From the NCBI RefSeq assembly GCF_946221635.1, contig NZ_CAMIHB010000011.1, forward strand, positions 1 through 64,000: a stretch of DNA of 64,000 bases. The letters run 5' to 3'. The stretch comes from an uncultured Rhodoferax sp. (GTDB lineage Bacteria > Pseudomonadota > Gammaproteobacteria > Burkholderiales > Burkholderiaceae_C). Of this stretch, positions 1 to 8,330 are shown piece after piece. Below the pieces are notes generated by a model. It was not told the origin of the DNA and ran no database searches. It worked only from the letters and a program-made list of their open reading frames with translations. The first letter of the stretch is position 1; each line of letters starts with the position of its first letter. The position numbers were made by a program, and so were the translations under genes.

Positions 1-269
1 AGGGCATGGGCGGCGCCATGGACCTGGTGGCCGGCGTCAAGCGCGTGATCGTGCTCATGGAACATGTGGCCAAGAAGAAAGACGGCACCACCGACCTGAA
101 AATCCTGCCCCAGTGCACCCTGCCGCTGACCGGCGTGGGCGTGGTGGATCGCATCATTACCGACCTGGCCGTGATGGACGTGACCTCCCAGGGCCTGAAG
201 GTGGTGGAGCTGGCACCGGGCGTGAGCCGCGAGGAGCTGCAGGAGAAAACTGGGGTTCCCCTGCTCTGA
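1..269 (+). CDS. scoB: 3-oxoacid CoA-transferase subunit B, 3' part only
   Basis: This is the C-terminal part of the B subunit of a succinyl-CoA:3-ketoacid (or acetoacetate/3-oxoadipate) CoA-transferase, which moves CoA between succinyl-CoA and a 3-oxoacid in the cytoplasm. The frame is open from base 3 and ends with TGA at 267-269. The visible residues include the conserved block PLTGVGVVDRIITDLAV and the usual end, in which VELAPGVS is followed about a dozen residues before the stop. The catalytic glutamate region lies upstream of the window. The A subunit would be expected just before it. AtoA, ScoB and PcaJ cannot be told apart from this fragment, so the symbol is a best guess. Confidence 0.85.
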   Translation, partial: GMGGAMDLVAGVKRVIVLMEHVAKKKDGTTDLKILPQCTLPLTGVGVVDRIITDLAVMDVTSQGLKVVELAPGVSREELQEKTGVPLL

Positions 270-325
270 AGCGGCTCGGACCCGGGGTAAGATACTTTCG
301 CCAAAAATCCAACCCCGGGGAAAAC

Positions 326-814
326 ATGTCCAGAGCTCTCAAATTCCTGATGTTCATCTACTTCGTGGTGTTCCTCACCACGGGGACCTTCATGGTGCTG
401 ATCGTCAATGCCGACGAGAGCTCGCCCACCTGGATCACGCTGCTGGTGCGCAACCACAGCATCGTCTACGCCTGGCACCTGGTGTGCTGGATGATCCTGG
501 GCATGTTCACCAACTACTACTGGGACCTGTTCAACATGGGCAAGGGCATCGAGTCCATGCAGGTGCTGCGCATCGTGCTGCCCCTGCTGGTGTCGCCCTT
601 TGTCTTCATGCCCACCTACAACCTCTGGCTGGCCTCCAGCTCGCAGAGCTACATGCTGTTTGCGGTGATTGCCATCCAGAGTGGCTTCTTCTGGCAAGCC
701 CTGCTGGCCAAGGTGGCTCCGCTGGACAAGCCCACCAGCATTCCCTGGTCGGTCAACAACGGCGCCAGCCGCGCCAACCGGGCCACGGCACCGGTGACGC
801 CTGAACTGGGCTGA
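326..814 (+). CDS. small integral membrane protein of unknown function
   Basis: A 162-residue protein with four clear hydrophobic segments, at about residues 5-27, 48-70, 80-102 and 107-128, and a polar C-terminal tail. I do not recognise a family. The ATG at 326 was chosen because the first membrane helix follows at once; the longer upstream frame overlaps the CoA-transferase gene in another frame and is rich in Arg and Gly. It lies 56 bp after the transferase gene and could be co-transcribed with it. A strong hairpin terminator follows its stop. Confidence 0.7.
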   Translation: MSRALKFLMFIYFVVFLTTGTFMVLIVNADESSPTWITLLVRNHSIVYAWHLVCWMILGMFTNYYWDLFNMGKGIESMQVLRIVLPLLVSPFVFMPTYNLWLASSSQSYMLFAVIAIQSGFFWQALLAKVAPLDKPTSIPWSVNNGASRANRATAPVTPELG

Positions 815-832
815 GCCAGCGCCTGCACCATG

Positions 833-862
833 AAAAACGGGGCCTTTGGGCCCCGTTTTTTT
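833..862. terminator. bidirectional rho-independent terminator
   Basis: A 12-bp stem, AAAAACGGGGCC (833-844) against its complement (849-860), with a 4-base loop and a T run on the plus strand and an A run that serves the minus strand. It separates the plus-strand membrane protein gene from the convergent emrB-like gene ending at 877. Confidence 0.85.
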
Positions 863-876
863 GCGCGCGTCCTGAA

Positions 877-2448
877 TCAGTGGGCGCCGGCCGCTGCATC
901 GGCAGCGCCTGCACCACCCGCACCCGGCTTGGCCGGGCGGGACAGCCACACCAGCGGAATCAGCATCACGAAGATGGCGGCGGATGCGTAGAACACATCG
1001 TTGGCGGCCAGGGTGGCGGCCTGCTGGTCGATCATGCGATTGATCTGGCTGAACGTCTGCTCTGCGCTCAGTCCTGCGGCGTTCAGGCCCGCAATCGCAT
1101 TGTTGGAGGCCACGCTGCCGCGGTTGATCAGCTCGGTGAGCTGGGCATGGTGCATGGTGGTACGGTCCTGCCAGACGGTGACCGAGATCGAGGTACCGAA
1201 GGAGCCGAACAGCACACGGGTGAAGCTGCTCAAGCCCGAGGCCGACGCAATTTTCTCGGGCGGCAAGCCCCCAAGGATGATACTGGTCAGCGGGATGAAG
1301 AACAGCGCCAGCGCAATGCCCTGGATCAGGGTGGGGATCATCATGGTGTTGAAGTCCGACAGGGTGCTGAAGTGCGAGCGCATCCACAGCACCAGTGCAA
1401 ACACCAGGAAGGCCAGGGTGGCCAGGCGCCGGGTATCGAACTTGGCAATGTTCTTGCCAATCACGGGCGAGAGGATGATCGCAAACAGCCCCACGGGCGC
1501 CATCAGCATGCCGGCCTGGGTGGCGGTATAGCCCATGAAGCTCTGCAGCCACAGCGGCAGCAGCACGATATTGCCCATGAAGAGGCCATAGGCCACGGAC
1601 ATGGCGACCGTGCCGGTCAGGAAGTTGCGCACCTTGAAGAGCTTGAGGTCCACCACCGGGTGCTTATCCGTCAGTTCCCAGACGATGAGGAAGGCAAACG
1701 CGATCACCGAAAGCACGGTCATGGCGATGATTTCTTCCGAATGGAACCAGTCCAGCTCCTTGCCACGGTCGAGCATCATCTGGATGGCCGTCACGGCAAT
1801 CACCAGCAGGGCCAGGCCCACGGTGTCGATGGGCAGCTTGCGGGTCGGCGTTTCACGCTTGTGGAAGATGGTCCAGGTGATGAAGCCGGCGACGAAGCCA
1901 ATGGGCACGTTGATGAAAAAAATCCATCCCCAGTGGGCGTTGTCGGTGATCCAGCCGCCCAGCAGCGGCCCCATCACGGGGGCGACCAGCGTGGTCATGG
2001 CCCATAAGGCCATGGCCAGCCCCGCAAGTGCCGGCGGGTAGCTGGAGAGCAGCAGGGTCTGGGCCAGCGGCATCATGGGGCCGGCCACAAAGCCCTGCAA
2101 CGCGCGTGCGCCGATCAGGAAGGGCATGTTGGGGGCAATGCCGCACAACCAGCTCGACAGCACGAAGAGCAGCACGCTGGTGACGAACAGGCGCACCTGG
2201 CCAAAGCGCTGCGACAGCCAGCCGGTCAGCGGCAGGGCGATGGCATTGGCCACGCCGAAGCTGGTGATGACCCAGGTGCCCTGGTTGGAGCTGACCCCGA
2301 GGTCACCCGCAATGGCGGGTAGGGACACGTTGGCGATCGACGAGTCCAGCACGTTCATGAACGTGGCGGCCGACAAGGCAATCGTGCCCCACAGGCGCGC
2401 CGACCCTTGCAGGGGCGGCGGCGGTGTGTAAGCGGCAGGTGAACTCAT
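877..2448 (-). CDS. emrB: EmrB/QacA-type (DHA2) MFS drug efflux transporter
   Basis: This is the inner-membrane proton-driven pump of a tripartite multidrug efflux system, 523 residues, the usual size for a 14-helix DHA2 transporter. Near residue 35 it has the family motif LDSSIANVSLPAIAGDL, and at about 105-125 the helix-4 region GARALQGFVAGPMMPLAQ. The C-terminus ends in an Ala/Gly-rich tail. It is the last gene of the operon marR, outer-membrane channel, emrA, emrB and starts 5 bp after emrA stops. Substrates cannot be read from the sequence; EmrB relatives export hydrophobic toxicants. Confidence 0.95.
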   Translation of the reverse strand: MSSPAAYTPPPPLQGSARLWGTIALSAATFMNVLDSSIANVSLPAIAGDLGVSSNQGTWVITSFGVANAIALPLTGWLSQRFGQVRLFVTSVLLFVLSSWLCGIAPNMPFLIGARALQGFVAGPMMPLAQTLLLSSYPPALAGLAMALWAMTTLVAPVMGPLLGGWITDNAHWGWIFFINVPIGFVAGFITWTIFHKRETPTRKLPIDTVGLALLVIAVTAIQMMLDRGKELDWFHSEEIIAMTVLSVIAFAFLIVWELTDKHPVVDLKLFKVRNFLTGTVAMSVAYGLFMGNIVLLPLWLQSFMGYTATQAGMLMAPVGLFAIILSPVIGKNIAKFDTRRLATLAFLVFALVLWMRSHFSTLSDFNTMMIPTLIQGIALALFFIPLTSIILGGLPPEKIASASGLSSFTRVLFGSFGTSISVTVWQDRTTMHHAQLTELINRGSVASNNAIAGLNAAGLSAEQTFSQINRMIDQQAATLAANDVFYASAAIFVMLIPLVWLSRPAKPGAGGAGAADAAAGAH

Positions 2449-2453
2449 GGTGT

Positions 2454-3707
2454 TCAGACGCCGGCGTTGGCCTTGGCGGATGCTTGGGCAGTGGCCTTGA
2501 CGCCGCGGCCCAGGTTGGCGGCGATGACCTTGCGGACCTCGTCATTGGCCTGCTGGTCCAGCACGGTGTAGACCTCGGTCTGGCTGGCGGATGCCGTGCG
2601 TGGCGCGTCGGCCAGGGACTTGCCGCTCTGGTCGCTCACGTCCACCGTGGCTTCCATGGACAGACCCACGCGCAGCGGGTTCTGGGCCAACTGCCCGGCG
2701 TCCAGCGTCACGCGCACAGGCACCCGTTGCACGACCTTGATCCAGTTGCCGGTGGCGTTTTGCGCGGGCAGCAGCGAGAAAGCCGCGCCGGTACCGGCAC
2801 CCAGACCGGCCACGGTGCCCTTGTATTCCATCTTCTTGCCGTAGAGGTCCGCAGTCAGCTTCACGGGTTGGCCGATGCGGATATTGCGCAACTGCACTTC
2901 CTTGAAGTTGGCGTCCACCCAGACCTGGTTGAGCGGGATGATGGACATCAGCGGCGCACCGGCGGCCACGCGCTGGCCCAGTTGCACGGTGCGCTTGGCC
3001 ACATAGCCATCCACCGGGGCGGGCAGCTCGGCGCGGTGCAGGGCGAGGTAGGCCTCGCGCACCTTGGCCGAGGCGGCGACCACGCTGGGGTGGCCTTCCA
3101 CGTTGGTGCCTTCGGTCAGCGTCTGGTTGCTGGAGAGCTGCTCGCGGGCGGCGGCCACGCCGGCCTGGGCTGCGGCCAGGGCGTTTTGGGCCGTGGTGAG
3201 CTGGGACTTGGCGTGGTTGAGCTCTTCCTTGGACACGGCGCCATTGCCGGCCAGGGCCTGGCGGCGGTTCAGGTCGTCGGTGGCGCGGGCGATCTCGGTC
3301 TGCGCCTTGGCAATGTCGGATTCGCGCAGCGTGACCTGGGCGGACAGCGTGCCGTTGTTGGCATACAGGGTGCGCACCTGGCGCACGGCCTGGGCCAGGT
3401 TGGCTTCGGCCTGGTCCAGCGCGACCTTGGCATCGGCCGGGTCCAGCTTCACCAGGGCCTGACCGGCCTTCACGTAATCGGTGTCGTCGGCCAGGATGGC
3501 CGTGACGGTGCCGCCGACCTGGGGCGTGATCTGGATCACATTGCCTTGCACGTAGGCGTTGTCGGTTTCTTCGGAGTGGCGGGAGCCGTAGTACTCAAAG
3601 CCACCATAGGCCAGGCCCAGCAGGACGACGATGGAGAGGGCGGTCAGGGCCTTCTTGCGAGCGGGGTTGCCGGCAGGGGTAGCGACGGGAGTGGTTGGTG
3701 TGCTCAT
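2454..3707 (-). CDS. emrA: HlyD/EmrA-family periplasmic adaptor subunit
   Basis: This is the membrane fusion protein that links the EmrB pump to the outer-membrane channel. It has one N-terminal membrane anchor at about residues 22-42, then the biotinyl-lipoyl half-motif VIQITPQVGGTVTAI, a long helical hairpin rich in Ala, Gln and Glu (about 100-215), the second lipoyl half and a beta-barrel. Length is 417 residues from the ATG at 3707. A TTG 15 bases upstream could also start the frame, but the ATG follows a purine-rich stretch and gives the usual short cytoplasmic tail. It lies 41 bp after the channel gene and 5 bp before emrB. Confidence 0.93.
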   Translation of the reverse strand: MSTPTTPVATPAGNPARKKALTALSIVVLLGLAYGGFEYYGSRHSEETDNAYVQGNVIQITPQVGGTVTAILADDTDYVKAGQALVKLDPADAKVALDQAEANLAQAVRQVRTLYANNGTLSAQVTLRESDIAKAQTEIARATDDLNRRQALAGNGAVSKEELNHAKSQLTTAQNALAAAQAGVAAAREQLSSNQTLTEGTNVEGHPSVVAASAKVREAYLALHRAELPAPVDGYVAKRTVQLGQRVAAGAPLMSIIPLNQVWVDANFKEVQLRNIRIGQPVKLTADLYGKKMEYKGTVAGLGAGTGAAFSLLPAQNATGNWIKVVQRVPVRVTLDAGQLAQNPLRVGLSMEATVDVSDQSGKSLADAPRTASASQTEVYTVLDQQANDEVRKVIAANLGRGVKATAQASAKANAGV

Positions 3708-3748
3708 GGTGGTGTCTTTCAATCAGGTTCGGTGGGTATTTGTGGGGC

Positions 3749-5248
3749 TTAGCGGGCGGCGGTGTTAGCAACCTGGGCGGTATGGGTGCTGGTGTCCGTA
3801 TCGGTGAAGCCACCGCCCAGCGCGCGGATGAGCTGGAGCTGGGTGTCCACGCTGCGGGCGGCCAGGTCCACGCCCAGCTTGCGCTGGGTCAGGACGGCGG
3901 TCTCGGCGTTGAGCACGTTGAGGTAGTTGCCCAGGCCGGCCTCGTAGCGCTGCACGGCAATGGTGTAGGCGGTCTCTGCGGATTGCTGGGCGGCTTTTTG
4001 TTCCACTTGCTGGCGCTCAATGGCCTGGGTGGAGGCCAGTTGGTCGGCCACATCGCGCACGGCGTCGACCACGGCGGCGTTGTAGGTCTCGATGGCGGCA
4101 TCCAGGTCGGCGGTCTTGCCCTTCAAGTTGGCGCGCAGGCGGCCGCCTTCGAACAGGGGCAGACGGATGGCCGGCCCCACGCCCCATTGCGCGCTGCTGC
4201 TTTGCACCAGCTTGTCGAAGCCGATGCTGGAGAAACCGGCGAACGCGCTCAGGTTGATGTTGGGGTAGAACAGGGTCTTGGCGTTGTCCACGTCGCGCGT
4301 TGCGGCTTCCACGCGCCAGCGGGCGGCCACCACGTCGGCACGGCGGCCCAGCAGGTCCAGCGGCACGGTCTGCACCTTGGTCTGTGCATTTGCTACTGAA
4401 TTGATAGCTGATGGCGCACGATTGACGAGGGCTAGCGTCGTATTTTGTTGTGCTGTCAGGGCGCGCAGCGCGTTCAGGAGCAGCGCTTCCTGTTCCTTCA
4501 GGGCTTCGATCTGGAAGCGGGCGTCAGGCAGGGCGCTTTCGCTCTGCTGGAGCTCCAGCTGCGTATCCAGCCCGGCCTGCAGGCGGTCCTTCACGAGCTG
4601 GCGGGTTTGTTCGCGCTGGGCCAGGGTGCGCTGGGCGACTTCGAGCTGGCCTTGCACGCGCATCCACTGGAAGTAGTTGCGCGCCACATTGCTGGCCAGC
4701 AGCATGCGGGCGGCTTGGGCATCGGCCTGGGCCGCGCGGCTCTGGCCGATGGCGGCATCCAGCGCTGCGCGGTTTTTGCCGAACAGGTCCAGCTCCCAGT
4801 TGCCGCTCAGCTGCAGGGTGCCGATTTCACGCTCGCTACCGGCAATGGGGGCGGGGACCAGGCCGTTGCGGGTGTAGAGCTGGTGCGTGGCATCCAGGCT
4901 GGCATTGACCTGTGGCGCCGAGGCGGCTTCTGCATTGTCAATGCCGGCCATGACGCGCTGTACGCGGGCCTGGGCCACGCGCAAGCTGGGGTTGTTGGCC
5001 AGGGCCTTGTCTACCAGCTGGTTGAGCTGTTCATCGCCATAGGCTTTCCACCATTGGCTGTCCAGCGCCACGCTGTCGGCCGGAATGGCTTGGGTGGACA
5101 GGCCGGCTTGCTGGGCAGCGACCGGCTTGGCGCTGGAGAAGATGCCGGAGAAATTGGCACAGGCGCTCAGGGAGGCGATGGCCACGGCGCTCAGGGCAAA
5201 GCGGCTCCAGCGCAGCGCTTGGGAGGTGGGAGTGGGGGTGTTAGACAT
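3749..5248 (-). CDS. outer-membrane efflux channel lipoprotein (NodT/OprM family)
   Basis: This is a TolC-like outer-membrane factor, the exit duct for the Emr pump. It begins with a signal peptide and a lipobox (LSAC, about residues 27-30), so it should be lipidated. Two OEP repeats follow; the segment VPLDLLGRRADVVAARWRVEAA is the typical start of the second repeat, and the length (499 residues) is normal. The start overlaps the end of marR by 8 bp. Bases 4388-4447 carry a copy of the dispersed hairpin element in frame, adding a peptide that includes VNRAPSAINSVA between the two repeats, a place that tolerates insertions. Confidence 0.92.
   Translation of the reverse strand: MSNTPTPTSQALRWSRFALSAVAIASLSACANFSGIFSSAKPVAAQQAGLSTQAIPADSVALDSQWWKAYGDEQLNQLVDKALANNPSLRVAQARVQRVMAGIDNAEAASAPQVNASLDATHQLYTRNGLVPAPIAGSEREIGTLQLSGNWELDLFGKNRAALDAAIGQSRAAQADAQAARMLLASNVARNYFQWMRVQGQLEVAQRTLAQREQTRQLVKDRLQAGLDTQLELQQSESALPDARFQIEALKEQEALLLNALRALTAQQNTTLALVNRAPSAINSVANAQTKVQTVPLDLLGRRADVVAARWRVEAATRDVDNAKTLFYPNINLSAFAGFSSIGFDKLVQSSSAQWGVGPAIRLPLFEGGRLRANLKGKTADLDAAIETYNAAVVDAVRDVADQLASTQAIERQQVEQKAAQQSAETAYTIAVQRYEAGLGNYLNVLNAETAVLTQRKLGVDLAARSVDTQLQLIRALGGGFTDTDTSTHTAQVANTAAR
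4388..4447 (+). repeat. dispersed hairpin element, copy 1 (inside the efflux channel gene)
   Basis: Reads TTGCTAC, seven bases, ATAGC-like half, then GCGCACGATTGACGAGGGCTAG. It matches the other copies in order and spacing: an interrupted GCTA/TAGC palindrome, then a (C)GCGC step, then a CACG-GGGGCTAG block. Here it is translated antisense to the element's own direction and keeps the host frame open. Confidence 0.7.
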
Positions 5249-5765
5249 GGTTCGCTTCGTTGTCGGAAGAAGGGGCGGCCGCTTGCGATTGCGCAGTGGC
5301 CTTGATGCGTTGGGCGTTGTCCAGAATGCGTTGCAGATAGCCCTTGAGCGCGTCGAACTCCTCGGGGCTGAAGCCTTCGAGGTGGGCGTTTTGCACGTCG
5401 CTCAGGATGCGCGGAATGTCGGCCGCAGCCGTGTTGCCGGCGGGGGTGAGCTCGATGTTCACGACGCGGCGGTCCTGCTCGGAACGCACGCGCTGGCACA
5501 GGCCCTTGGCCTCCATGCGGTCCAGCAGGCGGGTGGTGGCGCCGTTGTCGATCTCGCAGGCGCGGGCCAGTTCGGCCACGGTGGAGGCTTTCTTGGAATA
5601 CAGCTTGAAGAGCGGAATCCACTGCGCATTGGTCAGCTCGGTGTGCGCGAGTTCGCGGTCCACCGCCTGGGCAACATGGTTGAGGATGTTGCGCATCAGG
5701 TAACCAATGCTGGCTTCCGGCCGGTAGTTGTGCGGGCTGTAAAACGGAGTGGATGGTTTTGACAT
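5241..5765 (-). CDS. MarR-family transcriptional regulator of the efflux operon
   Basis: A 174-residue winged-helix repressor of the MarR family. The DNA-binding part covers about residues 50-115, with recognition helix ACEIDNGATTRLLDRME and wing RVRSEQDRRVVNIELT. It heads the operon marR, channel, emrA, emrB, so it very probably represses its own operon and is released by a small-molecule ligand. The ATG at 5765 was chosen because the N-terminus agrees with family members; a consensus promoter lies so close upstream that the mRNA would have almost no leader. The last 8 bases overlap the channel gene. Confidence 0.93.
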   Translation of the reverse strand: MSKPSTPFYSPHNYRPEASIGYLMRNILNHVAQAVDRELAHTELTNAQWIPLFKLYSKKASTVAELARACEIDNGATTRLLDRMEAKGLCQRVRSEQDRRVVNIELTPAGNTAAADIPRILSDVQNAHLEGFSPEEFDALKGYLQRILDNAQRIKATAQSQAAAPSSDNEANHV

Positions 5766-5772
5766 GGGCTGA

Positions 5773-5801
5773 ATATTAGTTGCCTAAGCAAATATTGTCA
5801 A
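5773..5801 (-). promoter_or_regulatory. sigma-70 promoter with overlapping MarR-type palindrome
   Basis: On the minus strand a perfect TTGACA (5801-5796) is followed after exactly 17 bp by TAATAT (5778-5773). Between them lies the near-palindrome TTGCTTAGGCAA, flanked by ATATT and its complement, so the whole spacer is dyad-symmetric, as expected of a MarR operator that blocks RNA polymerase. The start point predicted from the -10 lies at about 5766, next to the marR ATG at 5765. Confidence 0.8.
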
Positions 5802-5848
5802 GGCTAATATTGCGTGGGCTGTTTTTGCTGCGGCAATGGATGGGGCGT

Positions 5849-5873
5849 AAAAAAGCCCGCCGGAGCGGGCTTG
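5849..5873 (-). terminator. rho-independent terminator of gabD
   Basis: An 8-bp stem AAGCCCGC/GCGGGCTT (5853-5860 with 5865-5872) and a 4-base loop, followed on the minus strand by a run of T. It lies 19 bp after the gabD stop and insulates it from the marR promoter. Confidence 0.85.
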
Positions 5874-5891
5874 GATGGGGGGCGCTGGGGC

Positions 5892-7364
5892 TTATTTGAG
5901 GATGTCGCCCAGGCAGAGGTACTTCACCTCCACGTAGTCGTCCATGCCGAAGTGCGAGCCTTCGCGGCCCAGGCCGGACTGCTTGACGCCGCCAAAGGGC
6001 ACGTGTTCGGTGGCCAGGATGCCGACGTTCACGCCCACCATGCCGTATTCCAGCGCTTCGCCCACGCGGTAGATGCGGCCGATGTCGCGGCTGTAGAAGT
6101 AGCTGGCCAGGCCGAACTCGGTGGCGTTGGCCGCGTCAATCGCTTCCTGCTCGGTCTGGAACTTGAACACCGGGGCAAAGGGGCCGAAGGTTTCTTCGCG
6201 GGCGCAGAGCATGTTGGCAGTGGCGCCGGACACCACGGTGGGCTCGAAGAACTGGCCCTGCAGCGCGTGGCCGCCGGTTTCCACCTTGCCGCCCTTGGCC
6301 ACGGCGTCGGCCACATGGCGCTTGACCTTCTCGACGGCTGCGTCCTCGATCAGCGGGCCTTGCAGCACGCCGTCCTCAAAGCCGTTGCCGACCTTCATGG
6401 CCTTGACCCGGGCAGCGAACTTGGCGACGAATTGGTCGTAGACGCCGGCCTGCACATAGAAGCGGTTGGCGCACACACAGGTCTGGCCGGCGTTGCGGTA
6501 CTTGCTGGCAATGGCGCCCTCGACGGCGGAGTCCACATCGGCATCGTCGAACACGATGAAGGGTGCGTTGCCACCCAGTTCCAGCGACAGCTTCTTGACG
6601 GTGGGGGCGCTTTGCGCCATGAGGATGCGGCCCACCTCGGTGGAGCCGGTGAAGCTCAGGTGGCGCACCACATCGCTGGCGCAGATGGTCTTGCCCACGG
6701 CGATGGACTGCTGGCTGTCGGCGGTGACCATGTTCAAAACGCCGGCAGGGATGCCGGCGCGGATGGCCAGCTCGGCCGCGGCCAGCGCGGTCAGCGGCGT
6801 GAGCTCTGCGGGCTTGATGAGCACGGTGCAACCAGCGGCCAGCGCAGGTGCAACCTTGCGGGTGATCATGGCCAGCGGGAAGTTCCAGGGCGTGATGGCC
6901 GCGCACACGCCAATGGGCTGCTTGATGACCATGAGGCGGCGGTTGTTGTCGAACTGCGGCAGGGTTTCGCCGTTGACGCGCTTGGCCTCTTCGGCAAACC
7001 ACTCCACAAAGCTCGCGCCATAGGCAATCTCGCCCTTGGCCTCGGCAAAGGGCTTGCCCTGCTCGGCCGTCATGATGCGGGCCAAATCCTCTTGGTTGGC
7101 CATGAGCAGGTCGAACCACTTGCGCAGGATGATGCTGCGCTCCTTGGCGGTTTTGCCCTTCCAGGCGGGCCAGGCCGCATTGGCGGCGGCAATGGCAGCT
7201 TCGGCGTCGGCCGGGCCCAGGTTGGCCACGTCGGCCAGTTTTTCGCCGGTGGCGGGGTCCAGCACATCGAAGCGGCTGGCGCCGGGCAGCCAGGCGCCGT
7301 TGACCAGGGCGTCGGTCTTGAGCAGGCTGGGGTCTTTGAGCAGGGAGAGGGGAGAGTTGGACAT
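5892..7364 (-). CDS. gabD: NAD(P)-dependent succinate-semialdehyde dehydrogenase
   Basis: It oxidises succinate semialdehyde to succinate, the last step of GABA degradation. The protein has 490 residues, close to E. coli GabD (482). The Rossmann-fold and active-site motifs of aldehyde dehydrogenases are present: ITPWNFPLA (Asn161), general base Glu262 in LELGGNAP, and nucleophile Cys296 in NAGQTCVCANRF. The ATG at 7364 follows a good ribosome binding site, CAGGAG. It lies downstream of a transporter operon headed by gabT; the 137-bp gap to the last permease gene holds a copy of the dispersed hairpin element. Confidence 0.95.
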   Translation of the reverse strand: MSNSPLSLLKDPSLLKTDALVNGAWLPGASRFDVLDPATGEKLADVANLGPADAEAAIAAANAAWPAWKGKTAKERSIILRKWFDLLMANQEDLARIMTAEQGKPFAEAKGEIAYGASFVEWFAEEAKRVNGETLPQFDNNRRLMVIKQPIGVCAAITPWNFPLAMITRKVAPALAAGCTVLIKPAELTPLTALAAAELAIRAGIPAGVLNMVTADSQQSIAVGKTICASDVVRHLSFTGSTEVGRILMAQSAPTVKKLSLELGGNAPFIVFDDADVDSAVEGAIASKYRNAGQTCVCANRFYVQAGVYDQFVAKFAARVKAMKVGNGFEDGVLQGPLIEDAAVEKVKRHVADAVAKGGKVETGGHALQGQFFEPTVVSGATANMLCAREETFGPFAPVFKFQTEQEAIDAANATEFGLASYFYSRDIGRIYRVGEALEYGMVGVNVGILATEHVPFGGVKQSGLGREGSHFGMDDYVEVKYLCLGDILK

Positions 7365-7388
7365 CGTGGCTCCTGAAAATTCAATCAA

Positions 7389-7443
7389 ATTGGCGTCTAG
7401 CCCTCGTGGAATATGCGCGAGCAGCTATGGAATATGTAGCAAA
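7389..7443 (-). repeat. dispersed hairpin element, copy 2 (intergenic)
   Basis: Located between the last ABC permease gene and gabD. On the minus strand it shows TTGCTACA, a short spacer and ATAGC, then TGCTCGCGCATATTCCACG and GGGCTAGACG. It is nearly identical in its core to the copy at 57.2 kb. Confidence 0.85.
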
Positions 7444-7501
7444 ACCAGGTCTTGGGCCGGCGCGTGCTGCCTGGCTCAGGGGATATTAGGCCCGCAATGT
7501 G

Positions 7502-8320
7502 TCATCCCTTGCGGCCACGCAGCCATTCCAGCACCAGCAGCATGCTGGTGGTGAACAGGATCAGCAGCGTCGCCACGGCGGCGATGGTGGGGGAGATGTT
7601 TTCGCGGATGCCGGTGAACATCTGGCGCGGCAGGGTGGTCTGCTCCGCGCCGGCCAGAAAGAGGGTCACCACCACTTCGTCAAACGAGGTGGCAAACGCG
7701 AACAGCGCACCCGAGATCACGCCGGGTGCAATCACCGGCAGGGTGATGCGCATGAAGGTGTTGAACGGTGTTTCGCCCAGGCTCAGCGAGGCGCGCACCA
7801 GGTTGTGGTTGAAATTGGAGAGCGTCGCCAGCACGGTGGTCAGTACAAAGGGGGCGCCCAGCGCGGCGTGTACCGCGATCAGGCCCAGGTAGCTGTCCGT
7901 CAGGCCCAGCGGCGCGAAGTACAGGTAGGTCGCCACGCCCACCACGATGATGGGGACCACCATGGGCGCGATGAGGATAGCCATGAGCAGGCCCTTGAAG
8001 CGGAACTCGGTGCGCGAGAGCCCCACGGCCGCCAGCGTGCCCAGCACGGTGGCCACCAGTGTGGCCGCCGGGGCGACGATGAAGCTGTTGCGCACGGCGC
8101 TGGACCACTCGGGTGCGGTGAACAGGTGGCGATACCACTTGGTCGACCAGCCGGGGATGGGGTAGGTCAGGAAGGAGCTGCTGGAGAAGGACAGGGGGAT
8201 GATGGCCAGGATGGGTGCCAACAGGTAGCCCAGCACCAGCACGCAGACGATGCGCAGCAGCCACCAGCCGGCCTTGTCGGCCAGCGTGAAGTACAGGGGA
8301 AATTCGGGCAGTTTGAACAT
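7502..8320 (-). CDS. ABC transporter permease, PotC type
   Basis: This is one of two inner-membrane permeases of a polyamine/GABA-type ABC importer, 272 residues with six predicted helices. The EAA-like cytoplasmic loop reads about ASLSLGETPFNTFMRITLPVIAPG at residues 180-203. The ATG at 8320 has GGAG at good distance; longer frames upstream run into the preceding gene. It starts 10 bp after the other permease ends. The four transporter genes share one operon with gabT, which argues for 4-aminobutyrate or a close relative as substrate. Confidence 0.9.
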   Translation of the reverse strand: MFKLPEFPLYFTLADKAGWWLLRIVCVLVLGYLLAPILAIIPLSFSSSSFLTYPIPGWSTKWYRHLFTAPEWSSAVRNSFIVAPAATLVATVLGTLAAVGLSRTEFRFKGLLMAILIAPMVVPIIVVGVATYLYFAPLGLTDSYLGLIAVHAALGAPFVLTTVLATLSNFNHNLVRASLSLGETPFNTFMRITLPVIAPGVISGALFAFATSFDEVVVTLFLAGAEQTTLPRQMFTGIRENISPTIAAVATLLILFTTSMLLVLEWLRGRKG

Positions 8321-8330
8321 GGGGGGCTCC

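Noticed and set aside
5849..5873. Reading the hairpin near 5860 as part of the marR operator
   Set aside because: It lies upstream of the promoter and has the T tract on the minus strand right after gabD, so it is a terminator.
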